Shown piece by piece: positions 8,386 through 20,038 of a stretch of DNA of 64,000 nucleotides (its first letter is position 1; each line of letters begins with the position of its first letter). The translations under genes were made by a program, and so were the position numbers. The stretch is from Microcyclospora pomicola. Taxonomy: Eukaryota > Ascomycota > Dothideomycetes > Capnodiales. Below the pieces are notes generated by a model. The model saw nothing but the letters and a program-made list of their open reading frames with translations. It ran no database searches and had not been told where the DNA came from. The DNA lies in contig NHNY01000004.1 in assembly GCA_002786065.1 (NCBI GenBank), positions 310,001-374,000 of the forward strand, given 5' to 3'.

Positions 8386-10068
8386 TCAGACAATAACGAC
8401 ATCCGCGATGAGCGCGCCATTCCGTGAAATGGTCGACATGTAGATGTTGGAGGCGTTGGTGCCGTTCTGGTAGAAGAGCACAGCGCCGTCGGACGTCCAG
8501 GTCGACGCCAGCTTGGAGCCGGAGCCGGCCATCTGGGCTTCGAGGATCGTGCCGCCGAACACAGTGTCAGCGGAGGCGGGGTTGAAGTAGCCGCGCACGA
8601 TGGTGCCGTTGGACAGCGGCCAGTGCACGTATTCGCTGTCGCCGGGGTCTTCGACGACGGCGATGTCGGCACCTTGCGGGAGGGCGAGATCGTCGGGCGA
8701 GATGGGTCCCACTAAGCGAGAAAGTCAGCATCTGCATGTCCCAGGTCACACGGGAGCTCGAGGTGGTCACTCACGAAACCAATTGGTGTTGTTCCCGACA
8801 TAGTCCCACGAGTTCTGCGTTACCGCGCCGGTGCTGGTGTTGCGGAAGTACAGATCTAGGTATTGGTATGAAAGATCGGTAGCGTTCCATATGCCGCAGG
8901 AAATGCCACTGTCGGGGTCGGCGCCAAAGAACCTGGTGTCTAGCTCCCATTGCGTGCCGCCGAAATCCAAGCCAAGCTCCTGGATGTATGCACCGTTGGT
9001 GGCATCTTCAGTGCCCAGGTAGACTCTGGTGCCATTCATGGGACCGCCGCTCGCGCAAGCGGCTATGGACATGCTGTTGGGAGATGCAGCTTGAGTGAAT
9101 ACCAGTGCAGGATCACTCCATTGGACGCCGATGCCTCCCTTGTTCACGATCGACAAGGTCTCGTGCAGCAGACCAGAAGTATCGAGGAAAAACACCTGAC
9201 GGGCGTTGAGGCCGTTGAGTTCGTACGTGATTGCGGCGAGTGGGCTCCCTGCTTGGACTCCAGAGGCGACGACCACGGAGTTCTCCATGTTGCTGCTATC
9301 TTCCAGGGTCCATGTGTCGTTGAGATATGAGTTCTCGATGATGCGACCGCTCTCGTCCTGGTAATACAATAGCAGTCTGCCGGTCCCGCTCGATACGATC
9401 GCGGTCGCAAGACCGGAATTCGTCATAGCTTGCAAAGCAGGTGCATTCGGCACCGAAGTGGTGTTCGAGATCGCAGTCGAGTTGTCCGAGTCGGTGCTGT
9501 TGTCTCCTCCGCTGTTATCGCTATTATTATTGGCGGTGTGACTGACGTGTCTGATCAGTCCTGCTATCTTTGTCGGGATAGGAAAACGTGTATTGACTTA
9601 CGACTTGTTGTTCTTTGTAAGGACGGTCCCGAGCACACCTCCGAGCACAGCAGCAAGAACCACTACAAAAGCGATGATTCCGATGACGATAAAGAACAGC
9701 CGTCTCTTCATGCCGCAATACCGTCGTCCAGCCTTCTCGTTGCCGACCTTTTCTCCCTCTGCGACCGGGAGAGCAGCGGCACCGCCATAGTAACCCTTGT
9801 TGTCGCCAGCGTAATATGGTGCGACGTCGTGTTCCTCCGGCTGTGGTTCTTGCTGCTCATACTGTCCCGGATGCGTCACCTCCGCTGCATCGTTCGATCT
9901 CCGTCTCTCCAGTGGAGGGCTTGATCCAGGCACGACCTCTTTAGACTCGTTCCCTGTGTCTGGCTGGAAGACCTCCGGGCCGGTGTTGGGAGCCAGCTCC
10001 AGCCCACCATGCTCCAACGCGCTGTATCTTGCGCCCGAGTCCATCGTCCTGATTGGCAGATTCGACAT
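8386..10068 (-). CDS. Type II membrane protein with a fucose-specific-lectin-like beta-propeller
   Basis: Three exons (10068-9602, 9541-8775, 8711-8386) with 60- and 63-nt introns (GTAAGT/GTCAG and GTGAGT/CTTAG) give 519 residues. The N-terminal ~120 residues are cytosolic, Pro/Glu-rich and disordered. A basic cluster (RRYCGMKRR) and a single membrane helix (about 124-148) follow, then an Asn/Ser/Thr linker. The remaining ~340 residues resemble the fungal fucose-specific lectin (AAL-like) family. They show repeated blades with the pattern LLLYYQDESGRIIE and later VYLGTEDATNGAYIQEL, VLFYQNGTNASNIYM. In AAL these blades bind fucose between propeller repeats; whether the sugar-contact residues are kept here I cannot judge. 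Several Asn-X-Ser/Thr sites fit a wall-facing domain. Lectin fold is likely, sugar specificity is inference. Confidence 0.8.
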
Positions 10069-11189
10069 CCACGCGGGGGATGTCAATCACAATGGCGTCC
10101 AATATGCGATGCGCAATGAATACACGATCGAGGGTGACCAAGATAAAGATATATGCCTCCAAACAGCTAGACGAACAGCAAGAAAAGGAAAGCAGAACGA
10201 GCCGACAAACTACAATCTCACGGCTGCAGGACTGCTTAAACGCATGCAGCACGCCAGACGAGCCTGGTGCACCGCGCAGCCCCATGGCCCTGGTCGTAGG
10301 ATTCGAGCATTGTGCATGATAGGCCGGTAATTTGCACGAACGGCGGAGGGTCAGCCACCAACGAACGTGAAAGGTCAATTGCGAAACAGACTTTCAGCTG
10401 AGGAAGATGGTCGGCAGGAAGACCTCGTGGGAGCCCGACGAACAGGCAAAGATCGACATGGACGATGCGGCCGGATCACTCTCTTGGCAGCCTTGCTGGA
10501 ATCATGGGCACTTCGCGGGTTGCTGGCGTTGTGCTAGAACTTTTGGTTGAAGCATTAAGATCCTCTTTCGGTGAGGTCACAGCACTTCAGACTGCTCGCT
10601 GCTCTCGCGCACTTCCTATTGCATTGAGTTTAATCACGTCTTTCTTCGTTGTTGGTGTCCATGCCGACCCGTCAACCGGAACCCACAGCCGAGCCGTTTG
10701 GGTTGTCCATCGAGGAGAAGCTGAGAAGATAGCGTGAAGCCGTTTGTATATTTAGCCTCCCCGCCTCTAGTCGACGGAAAGCTCGGACTATTTAGCACGT
10801 GCGGGCAAACCACGCTCGGGATGCAGCAGACCCTCACGAAAGAGCTATACATGTATAAGGATGCGACTTCACGTCATTCGACAATGAACTCGAGGTTTTT
10901 TAGCACCCGCCATACAAAAAGCGAGCGTTCCGGCAGATTTGGTTCATGTGCTATGCAGTCCAGATCATGCTGGAGACATGGCGTGGTTTGAGCTGTCATG
11001 CGTCGATCACTTCCCTGAACGCCTTGCTATGAGTCTCGTGAACTTCCATTCAACCACAGAATATCTCAGCGCCGCGATGCATTTCTTCATGCTCGCTGTG
11101 CTTGTTGAAAACCCCGAACACAATACCCTTTCCTGGGTGACAGAAAAGCTGGACAGCTAGCACGTTACAGCCCCAAGAACAACCTCACT
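10069..11189. other. Intergenic region, no gene seen
   Basis: About 1.1 kb between two minus-strand genes. It should include the promoter of the lectin-like gene and the 3' end of the Met-tRNA synthetase gene. Frames up to about 90 codons occur but none is supported. Confidence 0.5.
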
Positions 11190-13097
11190 TCACTTCGATG
11201 CGATGCTCACCTGCTCGATCCCGTTCTGAACTTCCTCGACAACAGTCCCACTTTCCACTGGTTTCGCCTCTGCTGGAACGTCGGCGCGGCGAGCAGCTTT
11301 CTCTTGCTTCTTCCGTTCCTTCTCGGCCTTCTTGGCAGCTTTCTTCATGGCTTCTGCCTCCTTCTGCTTCTTGAGCTCGTCTCCTCCGAACAGCTCGCGC
11401 CATTCAACCTCCTTCTCAGGCTTGATAGTTTTGAACAGGTGCTCTGCTTTGCCGATCTTGTGCCCGGCAGAGATGCTTGCGGCCTCCCAGTTGTCCGGAA
11501 TGGTAAGCAGCTCCACTTGTAGTTGAGAAAGAATGGAGCGTGTGGTGGCTGGGACGTACGGTGCGAGCACAGAGGCCAGCAGATGTACGTGGTTCACACC
11601 AAGGTGTACCACGGCATCACAACGGTCGCGTTCGTTGTTGAACAGCGCATTGTCAAGGCGGTTGTCTTGGAGTAGTTTATTGCCAAGCGATGATAATTCC
11701 CGGGCAATGAGAAGTCCTTGCTTGAGATGCACGGCATCCATCTCCTCGCGATATCGGCGGAGGATCTCGTTCGCTTCCTTGATATGGTTCGCCAGACCTT
11801 TGGCTGTATCAGACTCTGGATCAAGTTTGCTAGGGCTGGGGATGACCGAGTCATAGTTGGCCGAGTTGACGTATTTCAGGATTCTGTTCACGAAATTGCC
11901 AAAGTTCGCAACCAGCTCATTGTTGTTTGCGGCGATGAACCCATCCCACTGGAACTCCGTGTCACTGGTCTCGGGTCGGCGCATGAGGAGGAAATATCTC
12001 CACACATCCGCAGCAATCCCAGTCTGCTTGGCGCTCGTGCCGAACACACCGATATTTCTGCTCTTGCTGAATTTTCCTCCTTCGTAGTTCAAGTACTCCG
12101 TGGTCGACAAATGATTGAGCATCGTCCATTTATCGCCCGTGCCCAATTGTGAACTGGGGAAAACGACGGTATGAAACGGCACATTGTCCTTGCCCATGAA
12201 TTGGTACAGGCTCACGTTCTCCGGATCGCGCCACCACCTCTCCCACTCTTTGGTGTAATTCGCCGTGATCGAGACATAGCCGATACAAGCATCGAACCAC
12301 ACGTACAGCACCTTCTCCTCGTAGCCAGGCAATGGTACTGCGGTACCCCATTTCAGATCTCGCGTGATGCCTCTTGGTTTCAGGCCCTCTCTTAGCCACG
12401 CGTTTGTGATGTTGATGCCGTTGTCTGACCATGCGCCATCGTCATTGCTCTTCTTCGACCACGCCTTCACCTGATCTTCCAGCTTGTCAAGCAGCAAGAA
12501 CACATGCTTGGTCTCCTTGGGTTGCGGGGTTGCGCCGTCAAGCTTACACCGCGGGTTGATAAGGTCGAGCGGATCGAGAAGATGCCCACACTTGTCGCAT
12601 TGGTCGCCTCGTGCATCGTTGTAATGACACAGCGGGCATTCCCCCTCTACGAAACGATCGGCCAGAAATCCCTTGTGTTCCTCGCAATACGGTTGTGTCG
12701 TACTTCGCTCTTCCAGATATCCGTTCTTGTGCAGTTTCGTGAAGATGTCTTGGGCGATGTCGGTCTGTTGCTGCGTCGGCGTGCGGCCGAAGTGGTCGAA
12801 GCCAATCTCAAACCAGTCGTACACCTCTTTGTGAAGCTTGTTGTATTTGTCGCATAACTCTTGCGGCGTCACCTTCTCCTCTATCGCCTTGGTCTCGGTC
12901 GCCGTGCCGTATTCGTCCGTTCCACATATGAAGAGGGTGGGCAGTCCGCGTGCCTTGCAATATCTGGAGAAGACGTCTGCTGACAGCACACTGCCGATGA
13001 TGTTTCCCAAGTGCGGGACATTGTTGACATAAGGCAGCGCGGAGGTGATTAGGATGTTCTTCTTGCCCTTCTCGGGGAGGATCTCCATATTCGCCAT
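11190..13097 (-). CDS. MES1: Cytosolic methionyl-tRNA synthetase
   Basis: Intron-free frame of 635 residues from the ATG at 13097; the next Met is three codons on. It charges tRNA-Met for cytosolic translation. The Rossmann core starts at ILITSALPYVNNVPHLGN, whose HLGN is the HIGH-type signature. A connective region with four CxxC-type zinc ligands follows (ECPLC, DQCDKC, PRC). The KMSKS loop is present as FSKSRN. A helical anticodon-binding domain comes next, and a Lys/Glu/Ala-rich tail (KKAAKKAEKERKKQEK region) ends the protein. The yeast N-terminal GST-like extension that binds Arc1 is absent, so the chain starts at the catalytic core. There is no mitochondrial presequence. Family assignment is firm. 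Confidence 0.95.
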   Translation of the reverse strand: MANMEILPEKGKKNILITSALPYVNNVPHLGNIIGSVLSADVFSRYCKARGLPTLFICGTDEYGTATETKAIEEKVTPQELCDKYNKLHKEVYDWFEIGFDHFGRTPTQQQTDIAQDIFTKLHKNGYLEERSTTQPYCEEHKGFLADRFVEGECPLCHYNDARGDQCDKCGHLLDPLDLINPRCKLDGATPQPKETKHVFLLLDKLEDQVKAWSKKSNDDGAWSDNGINITNAWLREGLKPRGITRDLKWGTAVPLPGYEEKVLYVWFDACIGYVSITANYTKEWERWWRDPENVSLYQFMGKDNVPFHTVVFPSSQLGTGDKWTMLNHLSTTEYLNYEGGKFSKSRNIGVFGTSAKQTGIAADVWRYFLLMRRPETSDTEFQWDGFIAANNNELVANFGNFVNRILKYVNSANYDSVIPSPSKLDPESDTAKGLANHIKEANEILRRYREEMDAVHLKQGLLIARELSSLGNKLLQDNRLDNALFNNERDRCDAVVHLGVNHVHLLASVLAPYVPATTRSILSQLQVELLTIPDNWEAASISAGHKIGKAEHLFKTIKPEKEVEWRELFGGDELKKQKEAEAMKKAAKKAEKERKKQEKAARRADVPAEAKPVESGTVVEEVQNGIEQVSIASK

Positions 13098-14697
13098 GAT
13101 GTTGATCTGCGGGAGCAACAGTTCGAAAGTGAAGCTGATTCTGTGCGCAACCCCACTCCAGATCGCATTGACATTACAATAATATGACTCGACTCGTGGC
13201 GGCGGGAAGATCCTTTGTTCGACCTTATCTTAGCGTGGCCAGGAGAGCTCTACTGGAGTGAGGCGTTGGTACCATCGAGCCTCACTTTCTTCAACGTGTA
13301 ATGATAAACTTGAGTCTTCTCTGGTCCTCCACCCCGTACGAGCAATGTGGGCATATAGCACTCGCATCTCGAAGACCAACTTCACATATTGCATCATGTT
13401 GAGACCCATCGTTCATTGACTGGCGTGAAGCATACCTTATATTGCACGCTCTTCTGTCTACCTCCAAATCGAAATGCCCAATCACCGTATGCTGCAATAC
13501 ATAAGGTTTGCTATTCGTAAGAGATGTACGAGCCTACTGTGGCTGGCTTGTCTCGAACACATCTACATACGCCCATCCATCACATCGACCTAGCAAGGCT
13601 CTGCTAGATGATGTACCTCTCGCCGCTTGGCTGTCGATCGAGTACCTTCGGAGTGCCCTCTACTTGGTATCTTTCTAGAAGCGCACGGGAACGTCGGGAT
13701 GTTGCGAAGAACTTACGTCTGCAGGCTTCGAGTCCTGGATGTCATAAGTGCGACCATACCTCCGTAGCTATAAACGACAGTGCCAATCATCTTTCGCGAA
13801 AAAGATGACCTACCAACCAGGCGTCAGGAGGTTCTACTTACGTGAGTGAGTCCTCAAGGCTCTTTACATAGTCATGCATCCAATGGCAGTATATCGGCAT
13901 TGTTGAGCCTCGAGTAGAGTAACACAACGACCGCACAAAGCGACTCGCTGCATTCATTTTGATGTTTGGTAAGAAGAACGTCTATGATATCAGCACATGA
14001 AGCTATGCACACACGAAGTATCCCCTCTCGTCAGCCTGCCATCCCTCATCCACTGTGTACGTTAGGGCTGCAAAAAGCCACCCCAGAGTTGTGTGATGTT
14101 GAGAGGATAACAACAAAGCCCGATCGTACATGCGAACACGAGAAAACGCCCCAAGAAATGCGTGCTGTGTGAAACTCCTGCCAAATACAGCCCCCCTGCT
14201 TCGAGTGGGTGACACGAGGTCGTGCGTGTACCGACGCCGCAAAGCTGGCATGTTGATGTGAAAAAGCCCAATTTCCAGTCTCGCAAAATCGTTTCGATGT
14301 CACTGACTGGTTGAATACCCAAAAATGTACGCAATGCTGCATCTTCTTGCAGTGGGCAGTAACGTCAATAGATATGTTTCCGCGCCATTGAAAAAGCGCG
14401 ATTCGGTGGCTTCCGTCGATGAAGCGCCTGCGATACCATAGACATGCGCGAAGAAGCACTTGACCAACCATAGCAGGCGCTGCCGTGGTTGTGCGGATCC
14501 CGAAAGCGTGTGGCACAACGATCGCCCCAGCAGATCATTCTGGTGGCACCATGGCGAGCACAACCAGTAGACCTGTGAGGCGGGACCCACGCATGGTCGT
14601 CATCCTTCACTCCACCCCGGAAGTGCTTGGGACCCCGGAGCAGAGCTTGACATCGAGCAGTCCTTCGTAGCGTCCTGTTCGATCGAATGCGGCAGCT
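13098..14697. other. Intergenic region, no gene seen
   Basis: About 1.6 kb between the Met-tRNA synthetase start and the GT32 stop. I checked both strands for tRNA boxes, domain-like frames and repeats and found nothing I can support. The longest frames (up to ~155 codons, minus strand, 14046-14516) are Cys/His/Trp-rich and look like random translation. Confidence 0.5.
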
Positions 14698-15690
14698 TTA
14701 CTCGTCGATACCGAGCCTATGTCTCCAATTGAAGAATCCTTTCCAATGATGTGCGACTAGCTCCTGGTCATTGCCCCATTCTTTGCTCCCCGAGTGAGAT
14801 TGACCAGACGCGAAGCTGCTGACAGGCATGAATAGCACGTCGCCGATTTGTTTTGGTTGGTCGAGATTGGAGATGTCCATGGTCGTGATGGGTCGTCTAA
14901 GTTGTGCGGACAATCCTTCGAGGACGGACTTTGTGAACACCTGAGCTACGAGTCAGTCGCCAATCATCATCGCGCAGGCATCAATACACACCTTGGCATG
15001 GATGATTTCTTCAATGTGCGGACCATCCCATGGGTTCATTTTTGGCTTGAGGTAGTTTTCAATGGTAAGAGTAAGACGGTCTACGACATGCTGCAGCACG
15101 GCATTTCCCTTCTTGCCCATGAACGCCCACTGGGCTAGTTGGACTGGCATGTATTCACTGGGGATGTCACCTCCTCTTGAATCAAATGCTACGCCCACCA
15201 CGAATGTGGTGTGGTTGCGGGCTTCCTCGGGGATCCACTCATCGATAGGCTTCTCACATGACAGGTCGATGTCCGCGTAGACACCACCCTCCGCTAGAAC
15301 CATCAGATAGCGCAGGTAATCTGCACGAATCTGAGAGTCCACGATACCTTCGAACACCCTGATGATGTCCGGTCGCTTTTGATAATTTTCCCGGACGAAG
15401 GTCAGGGCTTGATCATCGATCAACATCTCGTACCGGTAGTCGGGGTTCAGCTTCGGCCAGGTCTCTGCGAACCATCGTAGCTCATCACCCATGTTAGCGA
15501 CGGGACTGCGCCATGATTGCCAGATCTTTCGCGGCCACCCGCCGTCCTTTCGCGGTTGTTGGAATTTTTGGAACTTCTTCGTCCACGCGGCCAGGTCCTG
15601 GGTCGTGGGCGGCGTCGGGGAGTAGCGGCCAAGGGTGCCGAGCAGAAGCAATACCGTGCAGATGACGATGATACGCGTCCGGAAGGTCAT
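14698..15690 (-). CDS. Glycosyltransferase family 32 (OCH1-like) type II membrane enzyme
   Basis: Two exons (15690-14992, 14940-14698) over a 51-nt intron (GTGTGT/CTCAG) encode 313 residues. Residues 5-22 form an N-terminal signal anchor (RIIVICTVLLLLGTLG), typical of Golgi glycosyltransferases. The GT32 core shows PRKIWQSWRSP, the SQIRADYLRYLMVLAEGGVYADIDL block and the DXD motif at Asp140-Ile-Asp142, which binds the metal and nucleotide-sugar. GNAVLQHVVDRL and GPHIEE further downstream match the family, and WGNDQELVAHHWKGFFNW supplies the C-terminal motif. GT32 includes Och1 alpha-1,6-mannosyltransferase and other mannosyl and galactosyl transferases, so donor and acceptor cannot be read from sequence. 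The start at 15690 places the anchor at the very N-terminus. Confidence 0.9.
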
Positions 15691-17812
15691 CTTGGGCGAT
15701 GTGGGTGCAAGAAGGCGCGACGTAGCGAAGGAGCAGCAAGTCGCACCAAAAGGATGAGGGTCGAAGTGAGAGTCCCCCAATGAACGGCGCGCCTCGGTAG
15801 TATATTACAGAACAGCTTGGCGTCGGCGATCATCCTCTGGCAGCTCCTGAGATTCGGTCTCCAGGCACAATTGATGAGTGGCGCACCGCAGCGCACTAAG
15901 CGGCACGCTTAACCTGTTGCAGATATGCAGCAACGGTATTCGAGATAGGCTCTACAGAGGTCAGCAAATGTCAGCCGGAGCCTTTGGCTGGGACTCTGGG
16001 AGGGAGCGGTCCCACTTCTCAACCCACGGCCTACTCGACGTCTAAATTCAGCTGCCACGACAGATGCCACTGGATGCCCGGAAATGTCATGCTGCTGGGG
16101 GCCGGATGGCCGGATGTGTGGCTTGACGGCCGAGGATGGGAATTGTCATTTGTTGAGATCGAATAATGTCTCGCGCGGGACGGGGTCGTGCCGCATGCTA
16201 CCAACTCTAAAGCGGCCATCATGCCGCCGGTCTATCTCGGACTGCAGCTTGTCGGACCTGGAACTCTGTGTCAGTTGCTGCTGAACCGGATCATCATGCA
16301 GCACCCCTCGATTCTCCCCATCTCACCCGCATCTCCGACTTGCTGTCAAGCCTCCCTTACGCCAAACTGGGGTCGGGCGTTCTACCCCATGGTCCGTATC
16401 GGGCCTAACGTCCAGCAACGTGTTACGTGCGAGACATCCGGCTGCCGATACTGAACAGTGGACACTGAGGGTTGGCTCGCTTTATCAGTCCTGTTGTCTG
16501 TAGCTTAGAGACGGTGCTTCGCATCACTGATTTCAGTGTCTGCGTTCGCCTGCCTTGCAAATATTGCTTGTTAAGGTCGTCGTGCTATAGAGGACGATCG
16601 TGGCATGAAACACTACATATTATAGAGAGGGGTAGGTGGATGACTACCCATACGCTATCTGGGTAATGAAACTCATGTCACCCCTTTCGAGGAACGAATT
16701 TTGATGGTCAGGTCTTGAGGACGCTACAGCGCGACACCTTGCGTAGTATACACGAATGGACTCGTTTCAGGATTTCTTGTGCGACTCGTCGTGTCTCCAT
16801 CTATGTGTTTGGCTTTTGGTGTCCTCGTTTCCGATCGTAAGTGTTGCCGTTGACGCAGATGTACTCCTCCGCCGGCTCATGGTTTTATGCCGGACGATAG
16901 GTATCCTCTACAACAGGATGATTAGACCATCAGTCCTTTTTGATCTCACCTGGAGAGAGATTCTCGCTTACTGAGACCTGTCGTGAAAACAACAACGCTG
17001 AGTAGCATTGCCTCCGCTGTCCTCCTTCTGTTGCTACCACCATCTCATACCCACGATCCAACCCTAAGTGATGTTGGTGAGCTATGCTCTCCAGCCACGA
17101 AACATCGCTTAGGCAGGGTATTTCGTGGCTATTGGTACTGCGTTGACTTGCATCAATCAGCTCTTTATTGGATTGATGGGTGAAATATGCTAGCGCAGGA
17201 GCAGATCATGCCTAGCATTCTACGTTCACGGCGTTGTCGCGGCTATATATTATGACATTGCACAAAGTAGCCAGCCCAGGCCGTGATTCTTTGTTTTCGG
17301 GACGTTGATGTCGGAGCCGTAGAAGGATGTCAGAGACATCACCAATGAAGCCAAAATCGCGATTTGATTGTAAACTTGTACAGTACATCGCCAGCATAGA
17401 GGTACCTATCCACGAACTATACCGCGCGCGTTATGCTGGTTTGTCCTTGCGTGCATTGGCAAGATCAAGCTGTGCACTGCCGGAGTCACAAAGTCTTTCT
17501 TCGGTTACACGTCTATCCTATCACTCTATGAGGATGGATTTTGTTGGAAGTGAATAGGTAAATCGACAAGTAGTCGCGACGGAGTTTCTGGGCGTGGTAG
17601 CATGATCGTAAATTGGTTGATCGCTCCTCACGATGCGTGGGCAGTGAGCATACCCAACATGCTTCTACTGGAACATGGGCTGAAATGCAGAAGGGCACGC
17701 ATGAATGATTTCGTGGTGTAGATCGGGCTACGTTTCCGAAGCCATCCTTGGAATCAGGCACTTCGACAATCTGCATACTGGGAAGATTAGATTCTACCAC
17801 AAACCCACCTCA
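15691..17812. other. Long intergenic region, no gene seen
   Basis: About 2.1 kb between the GT32 start and the TRAPPC13 stop. There are only scattered frames below 100 codons, without domains or usable splice structure. No repeat or RNA gene was recognised. Confidence 0.5.
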
Positions 17813-18757
17813 TTACCTGCTACGGGTGGCCAGCCATCCAGTAGTCAAGCTACCGCGCTCTCCCATAGCAGACGTCCAGTCCGCGGTCAGCTGAGCCAGA
17901 GGAATGCGGCCCTGCACTTCCTCCGGCGTCTTCTTCTCGTCCAATAGAAACATGACCTGTTCCACGTCTTGGGGCTTCAGGACTGTCACGTCCTTGTTCC
18001 CTTCATCGTCACGTCCATTCAGATCCCTGCCTACGATTCCCTCTCTTTCCTTCAACCACACTTTCTCCAACACCACGGACGTTTCGCCTATATTCTCCAG
18101 CTGCGCCTCGAGTATCCACTGCCGATCCAGTCCCTTCTCCCTCCGCTTCCGCTCTGTGACCTTGCTCCTCACGGCAATCAGCTGCTGCGCGACAAACTGG
18201 TACAACTTGCGGAACGTCCTCGCGCGCCCCCCTAGACTCGCCCCTGTTGTGCCATCCACCAGCGTCTCCGTATACGACACCGTCACCGCAAGCACATGCG
18301 GCCCCTCCTCCTTCAACTCATGCCGCAGCGTGCGTTGCATCGTCACGCCAACCTCCACTTCCCCGGCCATGTCTCCCACACCCTCCAGCTCCAGTGCCAT
18401 GCCGGCCGGTACGCTCGGCGTCTGAAGCTCCGCGACGACACGCACGCCGCTTACGCTTCGACCCTCGCTGGCGCGGACTTCGTTATTCGCACAGAGCGTG
18501 CAGGTAAACGTCTCGCCAACATAGGCCGCGCCGAACGAAGCGGGCAGCACGAGCAGCGGCGTCAGCGGGAACGAGCTTCCCTCCTCGGTCGGATAGGCCT
18601 CTGACGCGGCTGAGGGTATGTCGAGGCCATTGCCGAAGTTGGTGGCCGGGAGAGCGGTCTGTGTCGACAGCGTCGGGCGTGAGAGCCGGAGGACCTTGAG
18701 ACTTATGGCATGGGGTCCGGCAGACGCGGTCGACGCGGTGCGGGAGTGGTGCGCCAT
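17813..18757 (-). CDS. TRAPPC13-like (DUF974) trafficking complex subunit
   Basis: Single-exon frame of 314 residues. The chain matches the DUF974/TRAPPC13 family, which includes fungal Trs65-like subunits of TRAPP tethering complexes at the Golgi. Diagnostic stretches are SLKVLRLSRPTL at the start, LPASFGAAYVGETFTCTLCANNE (an immunoglobulin-like strand pair), the ETLVDG segment, the RTFRKLYQFVAQQLIAVRSK block, LEAQLENIGE and the C-terminal TADWTSAMGERGSLTTGWL. It is a beta-rich protein without a membrane segment. The chain is near the normal length, so it is probably complete. It is divergent from the SET-domain gene, sharing a 306-bp promoter. Role in TRAPPII/III tethering is from family knowledge. 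Confidence 0.88.
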   Translation of the reverse strand: MAHHSRTASTASAGPHAISLKVLRLSRPTLSTQTALPATNFGNGLDIPSAASEAYPTEEGSSFPLTPLLVLPASFGAAYVGETFTCTLCANNEVRASEGRSVSGVRVVAELQTPSVPAGMALELEGVGDMAGEVEVGVTMQRTLRHELKEEGPHVLAVTVSYTETLVDGTTGASLGGRARTFRKLYQFVAQQLIAVRSKVTERKRREKGLDRQWILEAQLENIGETSVVLEKVWLKEREGIVGRDLNGRDDEGNKDVTVLKPQDVEQVMFLLDEKKTPEEVQGRIPLAQLTADWTSAMGERGSLTTGWLATRSR

Positions 18758-19063
18758 GCCATACTCTGTCGCCGTTACGGCGTTGCGATGTTGAGTAGAC
18801 GATCGCTCGTCTGGTGCGTCATGCTGGAGTGAACTCTATCTCCAGAATTACCTGTTTTGTTCTAGTGTCGAGTGGGAGGTTCGCGGAAATTTTGCATGTG
18901 ACAGTCAGGATACATGGGACATGTAAACGTCTACGTTGATTTGGTTGATTTGAATGAGCATATCCACAAATTTACAGCTATACGATGACTTAGTTCGCTG
19001 AGTTATTAGATCGACACTGCACACCGGGAGGGTACGATTCCCTCGCTAGAGCTGAAGAAGAAA
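18758..19063. promoter_or_regulatory. Shared promoter between TRAPPC13 and SET genes
   Basis: A 306-bp gap between two divergent start codons must hold both promoters. No clear TATA box or known factor site is obvious. Confidence 0.4.
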
Positions 19064-19730
19064 ATGACATCGCCTTCGCAAGAGCAAATCTCCCTGACCC
19101 GATGTCCCTCGCTGTGTCTGATCTCTGACACGCCCAAAGGTAAACCTGTACCCAGCTGTGCAGCAACCCTATTGCGCATTTACTCATCTTTGATACCCAT
19201 CGTCTCCAAGAAGCTTAACGAGTTGTACTGTCACAGGCCGAGGAGTATTTGCCACTGCATTCATCCCACGCGGCACTGTGCTCGAGACCTCACCCGTCCT
19301 ACTGCTGCCGCCCACCGAGAACGAGCAGCATATCGAGAAGACGGTGCTGTACCACTACACGTATAACTGGCCGGCGTCGAAGCCAGAAGCTTCCCAACCA
19401 GAAACCAGCGACAGGAGTAGCAGCGGCAGCGATGGGCGTATCGACCGCAGACAACCCGCCCCGAAGTACCAAGCGCTGGTGCTCGGGCTAGGCTCGATGT
19501 TCAATCATTCGCGGTACCAGCAGAACGTGGTGTGGACGCGGGACTTGCAGAATGCGGTGATTGTATATCGAGCCCTGCGGGACGTGGAGGCGGGCGAGGA
19601 GCTGTGTATCTCGTACGGCGATCATCTGACATTTCTAGATGTGGATGGAGATGAGAATAGGGAAGGTGAGGAAAGTGAAGGGAGAGAGCCGAACTGGGGC
19701 TTGGATAGGATAGAGATAGAAAGTGACTGA
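19064..19730 (+). CDS. Small SET-domain protein (putative lysine methyltransferase)
   Basis: Exons 19064-19139 and 19237-19730 are joined over a 97-nt intron (GTAAAC/CACAG) to give 189 residues. The junction recreates the SET start PKGRGVFATAFIPRG, the first S-adenosylmethionine-contact motif. The second hallmark, GSMFNHSRYQQNVVW, holds the NHS motif, and GEELCISYGDHL carries the catalytic Tyr region. The intervening insert is short and rich in Ser and Gly. There is no MYND, post-SET or pre-SET zinc cluster, so the protein is nearly a bare SET domain. Such fungal proteins (Set5/Set6-like or single-domain) may methylate histones or other proteins; the substrate cannot be predicted. Start chosen because it is the only ATG that keeps the frame into the intron donor. 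Confidence 0.85.
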
Positions 19731-20038
19731 CCGACCTTGCTACATTCATGATGTGGATGCCTGTGTCCTTGTTCATCATTCAGACCTTGGGAGGCAGTTT
19801 GAGGTCACCTGAAAGCAACTTTCCCGAGAAAAGTGGCCATCTGTGTCAATCCAATGGGTACACCGAGTCTGTGAACAATGTACAGTATTGCTGTCGTACG
19901 CTACCAGAAACGCCTTGAACGCCATGCCAGTCCGCTGCCACAAGGCAAATGGATTCAAAATAGACCGCGATTGGACATTTGAATCCGCACTGTTTTCGCC
20001 TATCTTTGCCTGGCTCGTGCAGAAGTTGCGGTATCCTT
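19731..20038. other. Convergent 3' intergenic region
   Basis: 308 bp between the stop codons of the SET gene (plus) and the DUF2408 gene (minus). It presumably contains both 3' untranslated regions. No gene is seen. Confidence 0.4.

Noticed and set aside
14046-14516. 156-codon minus-strand frame
   Set aside because: Cys/His/Trp-rich random-looking translation with no recognisable motif.
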